Position numbers and translations under genes: made by a program. The notes beneath the pieces were generated by a model. The model was not told the DNA's origin, made no database searches, and was given only the letters and a program-made list of their open reading frames with translations. Positions 1 through 9,032 of a stretch of 32,368 nucleotides of DNA are shown here, piece by piece (position 1 is the first letter of the stretch; each line of letters opens with the position of its first letter). This stretch comes from Streptomyces tateyamensis (lineage in GTDB: Bacteria > Actinomycetota > Actinomycetes > Streptomycetales > Streptomycetaceae), in assembly GCF_003205575.1 (NCBI RefSeq), contig NZ_PYBW01000033.1, positions 1 to 32,368 on the forward strand, given 5' to 3'.

Positions 1-100
1 CTGGCGTTGACTTTTGGCACGCTGTTGAGTTCTCAAGGAACGGACGCTTCCTTTGCGCTGATCTCTCAGCTCTCCGGGCGCTTCGCTCTTTCGTGTTTCC
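1..100 (-). other. rRNA operon leader, 5' part (16S gene expected off the left edge)
   Basis: Read on the minus strand, this stretch carries the CCTTGAGAACTCAACAGCG block followed by GTGCCAAAAGTCAACGCCAG, which I recall from the leader transcribed upstream of 16S rRNA in Streptomyces, where it is linked to processing or antitermination. The preceding GGAAACACGAAAG and GAAGCGCCCGGAG segments also look like that leader. The 16S gene itself is not in the window. The identification rests on remembered sequence similarity, not on a search, and isolated copies elsewhere in genomes are possible. Confidence 0.7.
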
Positions 101-220
101 AGCTTATCAGACGTTTTCCGTGCCGTTTCCGGCTCCGGATTTCATCGGATTTGCTTTCGCCTTTCGGCGCTCCCGAACTCTAGCAGAGTTCCTCGGTCCG
201 TTTCCCCGCTCGAACGTCAA
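101..220 (-). promoter_or_regulatory. tandem rRNA-type promoter region
   Basis: Two copies of one module lie on the minus strand. Each reads GGAAACGG, then 10 or 11 bases, then TCTG, then a -10-like hexamer. The first has GGAAACGG at 198-205 and TAGAGT at 177-182; the second has GGAAACGG at 123-130 and TAAGCT at 101-106. A TTGACG at 215-220 lies further upstream but is 32 bases from TAGAGT, too far to be its -35 box. Streptomycete rRNA operons are known to be driven by several tandem promoters, which fits this layout. The exact hexamers and sigma factor are inference. Confidence 0.5.
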
Positions 221-251
221 TCGAAATTCTGAGCGGAGCCGCGCGACCGGA

Positions 252-292
252 GCGGGGCAACTCGGAGAACCTTACGCACCGAGTCGCCCCGC
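252..292 (-). terminator. terminator after rnj
   Basis: A 14-base-pair stem (GCGGGGCAACTCGG at 252-265 with CCGAGTCGCCCCGC at 279-292, one A-C mismatch) has a 13-base loop. It starts about 36 bases after the rnj stop codon and lies before the rRNA-type promoters, so it probably insulates the two units. No U-tract follows, as is usual in streptomycetes. Confidence 0.75.
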
Positions 293-328
293 GTCAAACC
301 AGGTCGAGTGCCGCGGTCAGGTCCGGTC

Positions 329-2014
329 TCAGACCTCGACCACGACGGGCAGGATCATCGGCCGGCGACGGTAGTTGTCCGCCACCCACTTGCCGATGAT
401 GCGGCGCACCAGCTGCTGGACCTGGCGCACGTCCAGCACGCCGTTGTCGGCGGACTTGCGCAGCGCCTCCTCCAGCTTCTGCACCACGGGGCCGAAGGCG
501 CCGTCGTCGATGCCGGAGCCGCGGGCCTGGATGGTCGGGCCGCTCACGATCTTGCCGCTGCTGGAGTCCACCACGACGAAGACCGAGATGAAGCCCTCCT
601 CGCCGAGGATCCGACGGTCCTTCAGCGAGGACTCGGTGACGTCGCCGACCGAGGAGCCGTCGACGTACACGTAGCCCGCCTGGACCTTGCCGACGATCTT
701 GGCGACACCGTTCTCCAGGTCGACCACCACGCCGTCCTCGGCGATGACCGTGCGGTTCTTCGGCACGCCGGTCTTGATGGCGAGGTCGGCGCAGGCGCGC
801 AGGTGGCGCCACTCACCGTGCACCGGCATCAGGTTCTTCGGCTTGCAGATGTTGAAGAAGTACAGCAGCTCGCCGGCCGAGGCGTGCCCGGAGACGTGCA
901 CCTTGGCGTTGCCCTTGTGGACGACGTTCGCGCCCCAGCGGGTCAGGCCGTTGATGACCCGGTAGATCGCGGTCTCGTTGCCGGGGATCAGCGAGGAGGC
1001 CAGGATCACGGTGTCGCCCTCGACGATCCGGATCTGGTGGTCGCGGTTGGCCATCCGGGACAGCGCGGCCATCGGCTCGCCCTGCGAACCGGTGCAGACC
1101 AGCACGACCTCCTTGTCCGGCAGGTCGTCGAGCTGCTTCACGTCCACGATCAGGTTGCCGGGGACCTTCAGGTAGCCCAGGTCCCGGGCGATGCCCATGT
1201 TGCGGACCATCGAGCGGCCGACGAAGGCGACCTTGCGCTTGTACTCGTGCGCGGCGTCCAGCACCTGCTGGATGCGGTGCACGTGGCTGGCGAAGGAGGC
1301 CACGATGATGCGCTTGTCCGCGTTGGCGAAGACGTTGCGCAGCGCGGCGGAGATGTCCCGCTCGTGCGGGATGAAGCCGGGGACCTCGGCGTTGGTGGAG
1401 TCCACCAGTAGCAGGTCCATGCCCTCCTCGGCCAGCTTGGCGAAGGCGGGCAGGTCGGTCAGCCGGCCGTCCAGCGGGAGCTGGTCCATCTTGAAGTCGC
1501 CGGTGGCGACCACCATGCCCGCAGGGGTGCGGACCGCGACCGCCAGGGCGTCGGGGATGGAGTGGTTGACCGCGATGAACTCGCAGCTGAAGGGGCCGAT
1601 CTGCTCCTTCTCGCCCTCCGCGACCTCGAGGACGTAGGGCCGGATCCGGTGCTCGGCGAGCTTGGCCTCGATCAGCGCCAGGGTCAGCTTCGAGCCGATC
1701 AGCGGGATGTCCGGGTTCTCCCGGAGCAGGTAGGGCACGGCGCCGATGTGGTCCTCGTGACCGTGCGTCAGGACGATGCCGTCGATCTTGTCGAGGCGGT
1801 CCCGGATCGAGGAGAAGTCCGGCAGGATCAGGTCGATGCCGGGCTGCTCGTCCTCGGGGAAGAGCACGCCGCAGTCGATGACCAGCAGCCGGCCCGCGTA
1901 CTCCAGCAGCGTCATGTTGCGACCGATCTCCCCCAGACCGCCGAGCGGGGTGATCCGGATCGCGTTCGGCGCGAGTGCGGGCGGAGCGCCGAGTTCAGGG
2001 TGAGGATGACTCAA
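329..2014 (-). CDS. rnj: ribonuclease J
   Basis: This 561-residue protein is a metallo-beta-lactamase/beta-CASP ribonuclease that acts as an endonuclease and 5'-3' exonuclease in mRNA decay and rRNA maturation in the cytoplasm. The N-terminal domain opens with the ITPLGGLGEIGRNM stretch typical of RNase J and has the zinc-binding HGHEDH motif at residues 84-89. The beta-CASP domain follows (for example the VGRSMVRNMGIARDLGY stretch). After it come VHVSGHASAGEL and MPVHGEWRHL, and then the C-terminal domain. Length matches the family. The start is TTG at 2012-2014, preceded by GGAG six bases upstream; no ATG gives a better fit. It is the last gene of the housekeeping block, with its own hairpin-containing leader and a terminator at 252-292. 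Confidence 0.95.
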   Translation of the reverse strand: MSHPHPELGAPPALAPNAIRITPLGGLGEIGRNMTLLEYAGRLLVIDCGVLFPEDEQPGIDLILPDFSSIRDRLDKIDGIVLTHGHEDHIGAVPYLLRENPDIPLIGSKLTLALIEAKLAEHRIRPYVLEVAEGEKEQIGPFSCEFIAVNHSIPDALAVAVRTPAGMVVATGDFKMDQLPLDGRLTDLPAFAKLAEEGMDLLLVDSTNAEVPGFIPHERDISAALRNVFANADKRIIVASFASHVHRIQQVLDAAHEYKRKVAFVGRSMVRNMGIARDLGYLKVPGNLIVDVKQLDDLPDKEVVLVCTGSQGEPMAALSRMANRDHQIRIVEGDTVILASSLIPGNETAIYRVINGLTRWGANVVHKGNAKVHVSGHASAGELLYFFNICKPKNLMPVHGEWRHLRACADLAIKTGVPKNRTVIAEDGVVVDLENGVAKIVGKVQAGYVYVDGSSVGDVTESSLKDRRILGEEGFISVFVVVDSSSGKIVSGPTIQARGSGIDDGAFGPVVQKLEEALRKSADNGVLDVRQVQQLVRRIIGKWVADNYRRRPMILPVVVEV

Positions 2015-2037
2015 AAGATTCTCCGTTCACGCAGCAC

Positions 2038-2076
2038 GCCATACACCGGGGGGTCTTCGCCCCACCGGCATATGGC
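2038..2076 (-). promoter_or_regulatory. stem-loop in the rnj leader
   Basis: On the minus strand GCCATA pairs with TATGGC, followed inward by a 2x2 mismatch, CCGG with CCGG, a bulged T, and GGGG with CCCC, closed by the loop CGAAGA. The hairpin ends about 23 bases before the TTG start, so it sits just upstream of the ribosome binding site. It is too far from the dapA stop to be the dapA terminator, since another hairpin lies closer. A role in control of RNase J synthesis or mRNA stability is inference. Confidence 0.5.
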
Positions 2077-2170
2077 GCGCGGCTTCGTCAGTACCTGTCA
2101 GGTCGGTCCGCTCGTCACCGAGCGGCTCGTTGCTGTGCCTCGCGCCGGTCGTCTCCGGTTCTGCGACGGA

Positions 2171-2190
2171 CCCCGCTGGCGGTAGCGGGG
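2171..2190 (-). terminator. probable terminator after dapA
   Basis: CCCCGCT (2171-2177) and AGCGGGG (2184-2190) form a 7-base-pair stem with a six-base loop, 34 bases after the dapA stop. A second hairpin, CCGCTCG/CGAGCGG with a TCAC loop, lies further on at 2108-2125. Together they probably end or weaken dapA transcription before rnj. The rest of 2015-2224 must also hold the rnj promoter, which I could not place with confidence. Confidence 0.5.
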
Positions 2191-2224
2191 CCCGGCGATC
2201 CGGGGGCGCGCACGTCGTGTGTTG

Positions 2225-3124
2225 TTACAGGTGTACCCCGCCCGCGGCGAGATCCTCCTTCAGGCGGGCGATCTCCTCCGGTGTGGCGTCGACCAGCGGC
2301 AGCCGGACCGGGCCGGCGGGCCGCCCGGCCAGCGCGAGCGCCGCCTTGGTGAGGATCAGGCCCTGGGTGCGGAACATGCCGGTGTAGACCGGCAGCAGGC
2401 TCTGGTGCACGGCGGTTGCCCGTGCGGTGTCACCCGCGGCGAAGGCCTCCGCCAGTTCCCGCAGCCGGTCGGCGACCAGGTGGCCGACCACGCTGACCAT
2501 ACCGACGGCTCCGACCGACAGCAGCGGCAGGTTCAGGATGTCGTCGCCGGAGTACCAGGCCAGCCCGGACCGGGCGATCGCCCAGGAGGCGGCGGCCAGG
2601 TCGCCCTTGGCGTCCTTGTTGGCCACGATCCGCGGGTGCTCGCCGAGCCGGACCAGGGTCTCGTGGCCGAGGGCCACACCGGCCCGGCCGGGGATGTCGT
2701 AGAGCATCACCGGCAGGCCGGTGGCGTCGGCCACCGCCACGTTGTGCCGGTAGAGACCCTCCTGCGGGGGCTTGCTGTAGTAGGGGGTGACCACCAGCAG
2801 GCCGTGGGCGCCGGCGGCCTCGGCCTGCCGGGCCAGCTCGACGCTGTGCGCGGTGTCGTTGGTGCCGCAGCCGGCGACCACGTGTGCCCGGTCCCCCACC
2901 GCCTCCACCACGGCGCGCACCAGCTGCGCCTTCTCGGCGTCGCTGGTGGTCGGGGACTCGCCGGTGGTGCCGTTCAGCACCAGGCCGTCGTTGCCCAGGT
3001 CCACCAGGTGGGAGGCCAGGCGCTGGGCGCCGTCGAGGTCGAGCCCGCCGTCGGCGGTGAACGGGGTCACCATCGCGGTCAGGACCCGGCCGAAGGGAGC
3101 GTGCGGAGTGGAGGTCGGAGCCAT
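2225..3124 (-). CDS. dapA: 4-hydroxy-tetrahydrodipicolinate synthase
   Basis: The 299-residue product condenses pyruvate with aspartate semialdehyde, the first committed step of the diaminopimelate/lysine pathway that also feeds peptidoglycan. It is a TIM barrel of the DapA/NAL family. Visible family marks are LTAMVTPF near the N terminus, the NGTTGESPT loop, PYYSKPPQEGL with the catalytic Tyr, YDIPGR, and the Schiff-base Lys in the IVANKDAKGD stretch. An open frame extends 33 codons further upstream, but those codons look non-coding and overlap leader DNA. ATG at 3122-3124 gives the normal family length, although its ribosome binding site is weak. dapB lies three genes upstream on the same strand, so two steps of one pathway are encoded close together but not adjacent. 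Confidence 0.95.
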   Translation of the reverse strand: MAPTSTPHAPFGRVLTAMVTPFTADGGLDLDGAQRLASHLVDLGNDGLVLNGTTGESPTTSDAEKAQLVRAVVEAVGDRAHVVAGCGTNDTAHSVELARQAEAAGAHGLLVVTPYYSKPPQEGLYRHNVAVADATGLPVMLYDIPGRAGVALGHETLVRLGEHPRIVANKDAKGDLAAASWAIARSGLAWYSGDDILNLPLLSVGAVGMVSVVGHLVADRLRELAEAFAAGDTARATAVHQSLLPVYTGMFRTQGLILTKAALALAGRPAGPVRLPLVDATPEEIARLKEDLAAGGVHL

Positions 3125-3224
3125 GGGTCCAAAAATACTCGTAGCCGATGAGGAGGCTGGGAGTCCGGTCCACGGTTCGGACAGCGGACCCCCTGACGAG
3201 GGGCCAGAAAGGCCGCAAATCATA

Positions 3225-3270
3225 GGATTCCGGTGCTACCTGCTCGGGGGTTCAAGCAGCACCGGAATCC
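3225..3270 (-). terminator. long hairpin between thyX and dapA
   Basis: GGATTCCGGTGCT at 3225-3237 and AGCACCGGAATCC at 3258-3270 form a perfect 13-base-pair stem around a 20-base loop that can itself pair weakly. It lies 83 bases after the thyX stop and 101 bases before the dapA start. The simplest reading is a terminator for the M16 peptidase-dapB-thyX operon. An alternative is an attenuator or leader element of dapA. There is no U-tract on either strand. Confidence 0.55.
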
Positions 3271-3352
3271 GTGACCTGAGCCTAGGGAGCACCCGATTCT
3301 GTCGCAATCCAGACATGCCGGACCGATGCGCCCATATGGCAATCTGCCCAGG

Positions 3353-4081
3353 TCAGGGTGCGACCCGGCCGTGCGCGTTGAAGGCCGCATGGGTGAGCGG
3401 CATGAGCTTCGCCCACTGCTCCTCCATCTGCTCGGCCACCATCTCGATCTCGCGCTGCGGGAACGAGGGGACCTTGGCCCGCTCGTCCTTGGTCCGCAGC
3501 GAGAGGAAGTGCATCAGCGAGCGCGCGTTGCAGGTCGCGTACATCGAGGAGAAGAGCCCCACCGGCAGCACCGCCCGAGCCACCTCCCGGGCCACGCCCT
3601 CGGCCAGCATCTCCTGGTAGGCCGCGTAGGCCTCGCGGTAGGCCCGCTCCATCGCACCCGACACCGCCTCGTGCTGCTCGGGCGTGCCTTCGTGGAACTC
3701 GTACTTGCCGGGGCGGCCGACCTGCACCAGCTTGCGGTCCTGGCCCGGGACGTAGAAGACCGGCTGCAGCTCCCTGTAGCGGCCACTCTCCTCGTTGTAG
3801 GACCATCCGGCCCTGTGGCGTTGGAACTCACGGAAGACAAGAATCGGCGCGCTGACGAAGAAGGTCATCGAGTTGTGCTCGAAGGGGGTGCCGTGGCGGT
3901 CCCGCATCAGGAAGTTGATCAGGCCCTTGGACTTCTCCGGGTCGCGCTGGAGCTCCTCCAGGGACTGCTCGCCGGCGGTGGAGACCCGGGCCGCCCAGAG
4001 CACGTCGGTGTCGGTGGCGGCACTGCGGACCAGCTCCACGGTGACATCGCTGCGGAAGGTCGGGGAGGCGGCTTCGGTCAC
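3353..4081 (-). CDS. thyX: flavin-dependent thymidylate synthase
   Basis: The 242-residue protein makes dTMP from dUMP using methylene-tetrahydrofolate, FAD and NADPH. The ThyX signature is seen as RHRAGWSYNEESGRY, and the following YREL segment also fits the family. The upstream FEHNSMTFFVSAPILVFREFQ stretch and the late ARAVLPVGLFSSMYATCNARSL region are typical of ThyX. An open frame runs about 100 codons further upstream, but that part is a shadow of the neighbouring gene. The start is GTG at 4079-4081, with GAGGAG six bases upstream. This GTG overlaps the TGA stop of the preceding gene (GTGA), which suggests translational coupling. Between RHR and the signature Ser there are eight residues, against seven in the textbook motif. 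Confidence 0.93.
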   Translation of the reverse strand: MTEAASPTFRSDVTVELVRSAATDTDVLWAARVSTAGEQSLEELQRDPEKSKGLINFLMRDRHGTPFEHNSMTFFVSAPILVFREFQRHRAGWSYNEESGRYRELQPVFYVPGQDRKLVQVGRPGKYEFHEGTPEQHEAVSGAMERAYREAYAAYQEMLAEGVAREVARAVLPVGLFSSMYATCNARSLMHFLSLRTKDERAKVPSFPQREIEMVAEQMEEQWAKLMPLTHAAFNAHGRVAP

Positions 4082-4517
4082 GGGGTACTCCTCAGCTTGA
4101 TCGCGTGGTGCATGGTCTTGCGGGCCCGCGGGGTGTCCCCCGCGTCGGCGTAGGCGACGGCCAGGCGGAACCAGACCCGCCAGTCGCCCGGGGTGGCCTC
4201 GGCCTCGGCCTGGCGCTTGGCGAAGACCGCGTCGGCCGAGGCGCGGTCGATCCGGCCGCCCGCGGTGCGCTCGAGCTCGTCCACCGGCAGGCCGCCCTCG
4301 GCCGCCAGTTCGCGCGACATCTGCTCGGTGGTGCGCCCGAACCGGACGGTCTGGCGCAGGAACCAGATCCCGATGCCGGGGATGACGAAGGCGCACAGCC
4401 CGATGCCGATGCCGGCCGGCTTGCCGGTGGCGATCAGCTGCACCCCCTCCAGCACGCAGACCAGCGCGACGAAGAAGAGGAGGCCGGCCAGGACGAAGAA
4501 ACCGGTGCGCGAGGTCA

Positions 4518-4518
<1 letters not shown>
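4078..4518 (-). CDS. small membrane protein with a TPR-like tail, unknown function
   Basis: This 146-residue protein has two predicted membrane helices (about residues 6-30 and 36-53), then a charged cytoplasmic region and a C-terminal helical segment (WRVWFRLAVAYADAGDTPRARKTMHHAI) with the spacing of a single tetratricopeptide repeat. I do not recognise a named family. The ATG at 4516-4518 shares its A with the dapB TGA stop (TGATG), and its own stop overlaps the thyX GTG, so it is embedded in the dapB-thyX transcript. A GTG at 4519-4521 in the same frame would add one residue. A single TPR may serve to bind a partner; function is not known from the sequence. Confidence 0.8.
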
Positions 4519-5291
<773 letters not shown>

Positions 5292-6641
5292 TTAAAGGAA
5301 GTCGGCGAGCGTGGCCGCCCGCTTGTCGGTGATCGGGCCGATCACGGCCAGCGAGGGCTGGTGCGCCCCCAGCACGTCCCGGGCGACCGCGTGCACGTCG
5401 TCGAGGGTGACGGCGGCGATCTTCGCCAGCATCTCGTCCACCGACAGGTGCTGCCCGTAGGCCAGCTCGGCCTTGCCGATCCGGTTCATCAGCGAGCCGG
5501 TGTCCTCCATGCCCAGCACGGTGGAGCCGGAGATCTGGCCGATCGCCCGGGTCAGCTCCTCCTCGGTGATCCCCTCGGTGACCACCTTGTCGAGCTCCTC
5601 GCGGCAGATTCGCAACACCTGCTCGACCCGCTTGGGCTGGCAGCCGGCGTAGATGCCGAACAGGCCGGTGTCGGCGTAGGAGGAGGAGTACGAGTAGACC
5701 GAGTAGGCCAGGCCGCGCTTCTCCCGGACCTCCTGGAAGAGCCGCGAGCTCATCCCGCCGCCGAGCGCGGCGTTGAGTACGCCGAGCGCCCAGCGCCGCT
5801 CGTCGTGCCGGGGCACGCCGGGCACGCCCAGGACCAGGTGGGCCTGCTCGGTGGGCCGGTTCAGCACCGCCAGCCGTCCCGCGGTGCGCACCGCGCGGAC
5901 CCCGCGGCGGGGCTCGGCGGGCGCGGCCTCGGACTTGGCCAGCAGCGGGGCGAAGGCCGCCCTGACCTGCTTGACGACGGCCGCGTGGTCCAGGTTGCCG
6001 GCCGCCGCGACCACCAGCTGCTCGGGCTTGTAGCGGCGCTTGAAGAAGCCCGCGATCTGATCCCGGGTCAGCCCGGTGACGGTCTCCTGGGTGCCCAGGA
6101 TCGGGCGGCCGAGCGGGCCGTCGCCGAAGATCACCTTGGCGAACAGGTCGTGCACCACGTCGCCCGGGTCGTCCTCGGCCATCGCCATCTCCTCGAGGAT
6201 GACGCCGCGCTCGGCCTCCACGTCCTCGGGGCGGATCAGCGAGCCGGTGAGCATGTCGCAGACCACGTCGATGGCCAGCGGCAGGTCGGTGTCCAGCACC
6301 CGCGCGTAGTAGCAGGTGTTCTCCTTGGCGGTGAAGGCGTTCATCTCACCGCCGACCGCGTCCAGCGCGGCCGAGATCTCCAGCGCCGAGCGCCGGGCCG
6401 TGCCCTTGAAGAGCAGGTGCTCCAGGTAGTGGGTCGCGCCGTTGAGCTGCGGGGTCTCGTCCCGGGAGCCGACGCCGACCCAGATCCCGAAGGTGGCCGA
6501 CCGCACCGTCGGCAGGGTTTCGGTGACCACCCGCAGGCCGCCGGGCAGGACGGTGCGGCGCACCGTGCCGGCGCCGTCCACGCCCTTGAGGAGGGTGCGG
6601 GTACTGCCGGGACGCTGCTTCGTCGCCGGGGCCTGGGCCAC
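5292..6641 (-). CDS. M16 family zinc metallopeptidase (processing-protease type)
   Basis: The 449-residue protein belongs to the pitrilysin/mitochondrial processing peptidase family. The inverted zinc motif HxxEH is present as HYLEH (His71, Glu74, His75), and the third ligand is expected among the glutamates of the AERGVILEE stretch near residue 150. The second half, with FKRRYKPEQLVVAAAGN and GGGMSSRLFQEVREKRGLAYS, is the inactive-type M16 domain that completes the fold. GTG at 6639-6641 is chosen because AAGGA lies just upstream and because the longer frame would run back through the pnp terminator. Single-chain M16 enzymes next to pnp and dapB are common in actinomycetes. Its substrate is unknown. 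Confidence 0.92.
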   Translation of the reverse strand: MAQAPATKQRPGSTRTLLKGVDGAGTVRRTVLPGGLRVVTETLPTVRSATFGIWVGVGSRDETPQLNGATHYLEHLLFKGTARRSALEISAALDAVGGEMNAFTAKENTCYYARVLDTDLPLAIDVVCDMLTGSLIRPEDVEAERGVILEEMAMAEDDPGDVVHDLFAKVIFGDGPLGRPILGTQETVTGLTRDQIAGFFKRRYKPEQLVVAAAGNLDHAAVVKQVRAAFAPLLAKSEAAPAEPRRGVRAVRTAGRLAVLNRPTEQAHLVLGVPGVPRHDERRWALGVLNAALGGGMSSRLFQEVREKRGLAYSVYSYSSSYADTGLFGIYAGCQPKRVEQVLRICREELDKVVTEGITEEELTRAIGQISGSTVLGMEDTGSLMNRIGKAELAYGQHLSVDEMLAKIAAVTLDDVHAVARDVLGAHQPSLAVIGPITDKRAATLADFL

Positions 6642-6679
6642 GGGCTTCCTTCTTTCACAGGAGCAGACAGAACAGGAGG

Positions 6680-6710
6680 CGGCCCGTACGCCGCGAGGGC
6701 GTACGGGCCG
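6680..6710 (-). terminator. terminator after pnp
   Basis: CGGCCCGTACGCC (6680-6692) and GGCGTACGGGCCG (6698-6710) form a perfect 13-base-pair stem with a five-base loop, 19 bases after the pnp stop. It separates pnp from the M16 peptidase, whose start is 38 bases further on. Confidence 0.85.
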
Positions 6711-6729
6711 CGGGGTTGCTAGCGGCGCG

Positions 6730-8937
6730 TCACTCGGACGCGGCCTCGTCACCCTCTTCGCCCTCGACGACCGGGATCAGCGAGAGCTTGCCGCGCGGGT
6801 CGATCTCGGCGATCTCGACCTGCACCTTGGCGCCGACGCCCAGCACGTCCTCGACGTTCTCCACGCGCTTGCCACCGGCGAGCTTGCGGATCTGCGAGAT
6901 GTGCAGCAGGCCGTCCTTGCCCGGCATGAGCGAGACGAACGCGCCGAACGTCGTGGTCTTCACCACGGTGCCCAGGTAGCGCTCGCCGACCTCCGGCATG
7001 GTCGGGTTGGCGATCTGGTTGATCGTCGTACGGGCAGCCTCCGCCGAGGGACCGTCGACCGCACCGATGTAGATGGTGCCGTCGTCCTCGATGGTGATGT
7101 CCGCGCCGGTGTCCTCCTGGATCTGGTTGATCATCTTGCCCTTGGGGCCGATGACCTCACCGATCTTGTCCACCGGGATCTTGATGGTGATGATGCGCGG
7201 CGCGTTCGGCGACATCTCGTCGGGCGCGTCGATCGCCTCGTTCATCACGTCCAGGATGTGCAGGCGGGCGTCCTTGGCCTGCTTCAGCGCGGCGGCCAGC
7301 ACCGAGGCCGGGATGCCGTTGAGCTTGGTGTCCAGCTGCAGCGCGGTGATGAAGTTGCGGGTACCGGCGACCTTGAAGTCCATGTCGCCGTACGCGTCCT
7401 CGGCGCCCAGGATGTCGGTCAGCGCGACGTAGTGGGTTTCGCCGTCGATGTCCTGCGAGATCAGGCCCATCGCGATGCCCGCGACGGCGGCCTTCAGCGG
7501 CACACCGGCGTTCAGCAGCGACATGGTCGAGGCGCAGACCGAGCCCATCGAGGTGGAGCCGTTGGAGCCCAGCGCCTCGGAGACCTGGCGGATCGCGTAG
7601 GGGAACTCCTCGCGGGTCGGCAGCACGGGCAGGATCGCCCGCTCGGCCAGCGCGCCGTGGCCGATCTCGCGGCGCTTGGGCGAGCCGACCCGGCCGGTCT
7701 CACCGACCGAGTAGGGCGGGAAGTTGTAGTTGTGCATGTAGCGGCGGCGGGTCTCCGGGGAGAGCGTGTCCAGCTGCTGCTCCATGCGGAGCATGTTCAG
7801 CGTGGTGACACCCAGGATCTGGGTCTCGCCGCGCTCGAACAGCGCCGAGCCGTGCACCCGCGGGATCGCCTCGACCTCGGCGGCCAGGGTGCGGATGTCG
7901 GTCAGGCCACGGCCGTCGATGCGGACCTTGTCCTTGATGACGCGCTCGCGCACGATCTTCTTGGTCAGCGCGTTGTAGGCGGCGCTGATCTCCTTCTCGC
8001 GGCCCTCGAACTCCGGGAGCAGCTTCTCGGCGGCGACCGCCTTGACCCGGTCCAGCTCGTTCTGGCGCTCCTGCTTGCCGGCGATGGTCAGCGCCTTGGC
8101 CAGCTCGTCCTTGACGGCGGCGGACAGCGCGGCCAGCACGTCGTCCTGGTAGTCCAGGAAGACCGGGAACTCGCCGGTGGGCTTGGCGGCCTGGGCGGCC
8201 AGGCGGGCCTGGGCGTCGCAGAGCACCTTGATGAACGGCTTGGCGGCGTCCAGACCGCCCGCCACGACCTCCTCGGAGGGCGCCTCGGCGCCGCCCGCGA
8301 CCAGGGTGATGGTCTTGTCGGTGGCCTCGGCCTCGACCATCATGATCGCCACATCGCCGTCCGGCAGCACCCGGCCGGCCACGACCATGTCGAAGACGGC
8401 CTCCTCCAGCTCGGAGTGGGTCGGGAAGGCCACCCACTGACCCTTGATCAGCGCGACGCGGACGCCGCCGATCGGGCCGGAGAACGGCAGGCCGGCCAGC
8501 TGGGTCGAGGCGGAGGCGGCGTTGATCGCGACCACGTCGTACAGGTGGTCGGGGTTGAGCGCCATGACCGTCACGACGACCTGGACCTCGTTGCGCAGGC
8601 CCTTGACGAAGGACGGGCGCAGCGGGCGGTCGATCAGACGGCAGGTCAGGATGGCGTCCTCGGAGGGGCGGCCCTCACGACGGAAGAACGAGCCGGGGAT
8701 CCGGCCCGCGGCGTACATCCGCTCCTCGACGTCCACCGTCAGCGGGAAGAAGTCGAAGTGCTCCTTCGGCTGCTTGGAGGCGCTGGTGGCCGACAGCACC
8801 ATGGTGTCGTCGTCCAGGTAGGCCACGGCGGAGCCGGCGGCCTGACGGGCCAGGCGGCCGGTCTCGAAGCGGATGGTACGGGTGCCGAAGGAACCGTTGT
8901 CGATCACGGCCTCGGCGTAGAACACGTTCTCTTCCAC
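6730..8937 (-). CDS. pnp: polynucleotide phosphorylase
   Basis: The 735-residue enzyme degrades RNA phosphorolytically from the 3' end and in streptomycetes also adds 3' tails. Domains in order are RNase PH core 1 (starting [19 protein letters not shown]), an all-alpha linker, RNase PH core 2 (with [14 protein letters not shown] and [13 protein letters not shown]), a KH domain with the GPKG loop in [14 protein letters not shown], and an S1 domain ([23 protein letters not shown]). The acidic tail is typical. GTG at 8935-8937 has GAGGAG nine bases upstream and gives the normal length. The frame stays open for another 109 codons upstream, but that DNA is R/P/G-rich and holds an RNA hairpin, so I treat it as leader. 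It follows rpsO, as in the known rpsO-pnp operon. Confidence 0.96.
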   Translation of the reverse strand: MEENVFYAEAVIDNGSFGTRTIRFETGRLARQAAGSAVAYLDDDTMVLSATSASKQPKEHFDFFPLTVDVEERMYAAGRIPGSFFRREGRPSEDAILTCRLIDRPLRPSFVKGLRNEVQVVVTVMALNPDHLYDVVAINAASASTQLAGLPFSGPIGGVRVALIKGQWVAFPTHSELEEAVFDMVVAGRVLPDGDVAIMMVEAEATDKTITLVAGGAEAPSEEVVAGGLDAAKPFIKVLCDAQARLAAQAAKPTGEFPVFLDYQDDVLAALSAAVKDELAKALTIAGKQERQNELDRVKAVAAEKLLPEFEGREKEISAAYNALTKKIVRERVIKDKVRIDGRGLTDIRTLAAEVEAIPRVHGSALFERGETQILGVTTLNMLRMEQQLDTLSPETRRRYMHNYNFPPYSVGETGRVGSPKRREIGHGALAERAILPVLPTREEFPYAIRQVSEALGSNGSTSMGSVCASTMSLLNAGVPLKAAVAGIAMGLISQDIDGETHYVALTDILGAEDAYGDMDFKVAGTRNFITALQLDTKLNGIPASVLAAALKQAKDARLHILDVMNEAIDAPDEMSPNAPRIITIKIPVDKIGEVIGPKGKMINQIQEDTGADITIEDDGTIYIGAVDGPSAEAARTTINQIANPTMPEVGERYLGTVVKTTTFGAFVSLMPGKDGLLHISQIRKLAGGKRVENVEDVLGVGAKVQVEIAEIDPRGKLSLIPVVEGEEGDEAASE

Positions 8938-9032
8938 CTGGAAGATCTCCTCTTTCGTACGTTTCCGGGAGGGCGCCCCCGCGTGTGCCACCGTCGGCCC
9001 TGACCTGCCGGGCCGGTCTTCGATCGAAGCCC

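Noticed and set aside
215..220. TTGACG as -35 of the TAGAGT promoter
   Set aside because: The spacing of 32 bases is far outside the functional range of about 16-19.
3125..3223. Longer dapA start with an N-terminal extension
   Set aside because: The extra residues have no family support and this DNA is leader; ATG at 3122-3124 gives the usual length.
6642..6752. Longer start for the M16 peptidase
   Set aside because: The extension would be encoded by the pnp terminator, and GTG at 6639-6641 has a ribosome binding site.
6442..9003. 853-codon open frame on the plus strand opposite pnp and the M16 peptidase gene
   Set aside because: Same cause: it mirrors pnp, crosses the pnp terminator and shows no protein motif.
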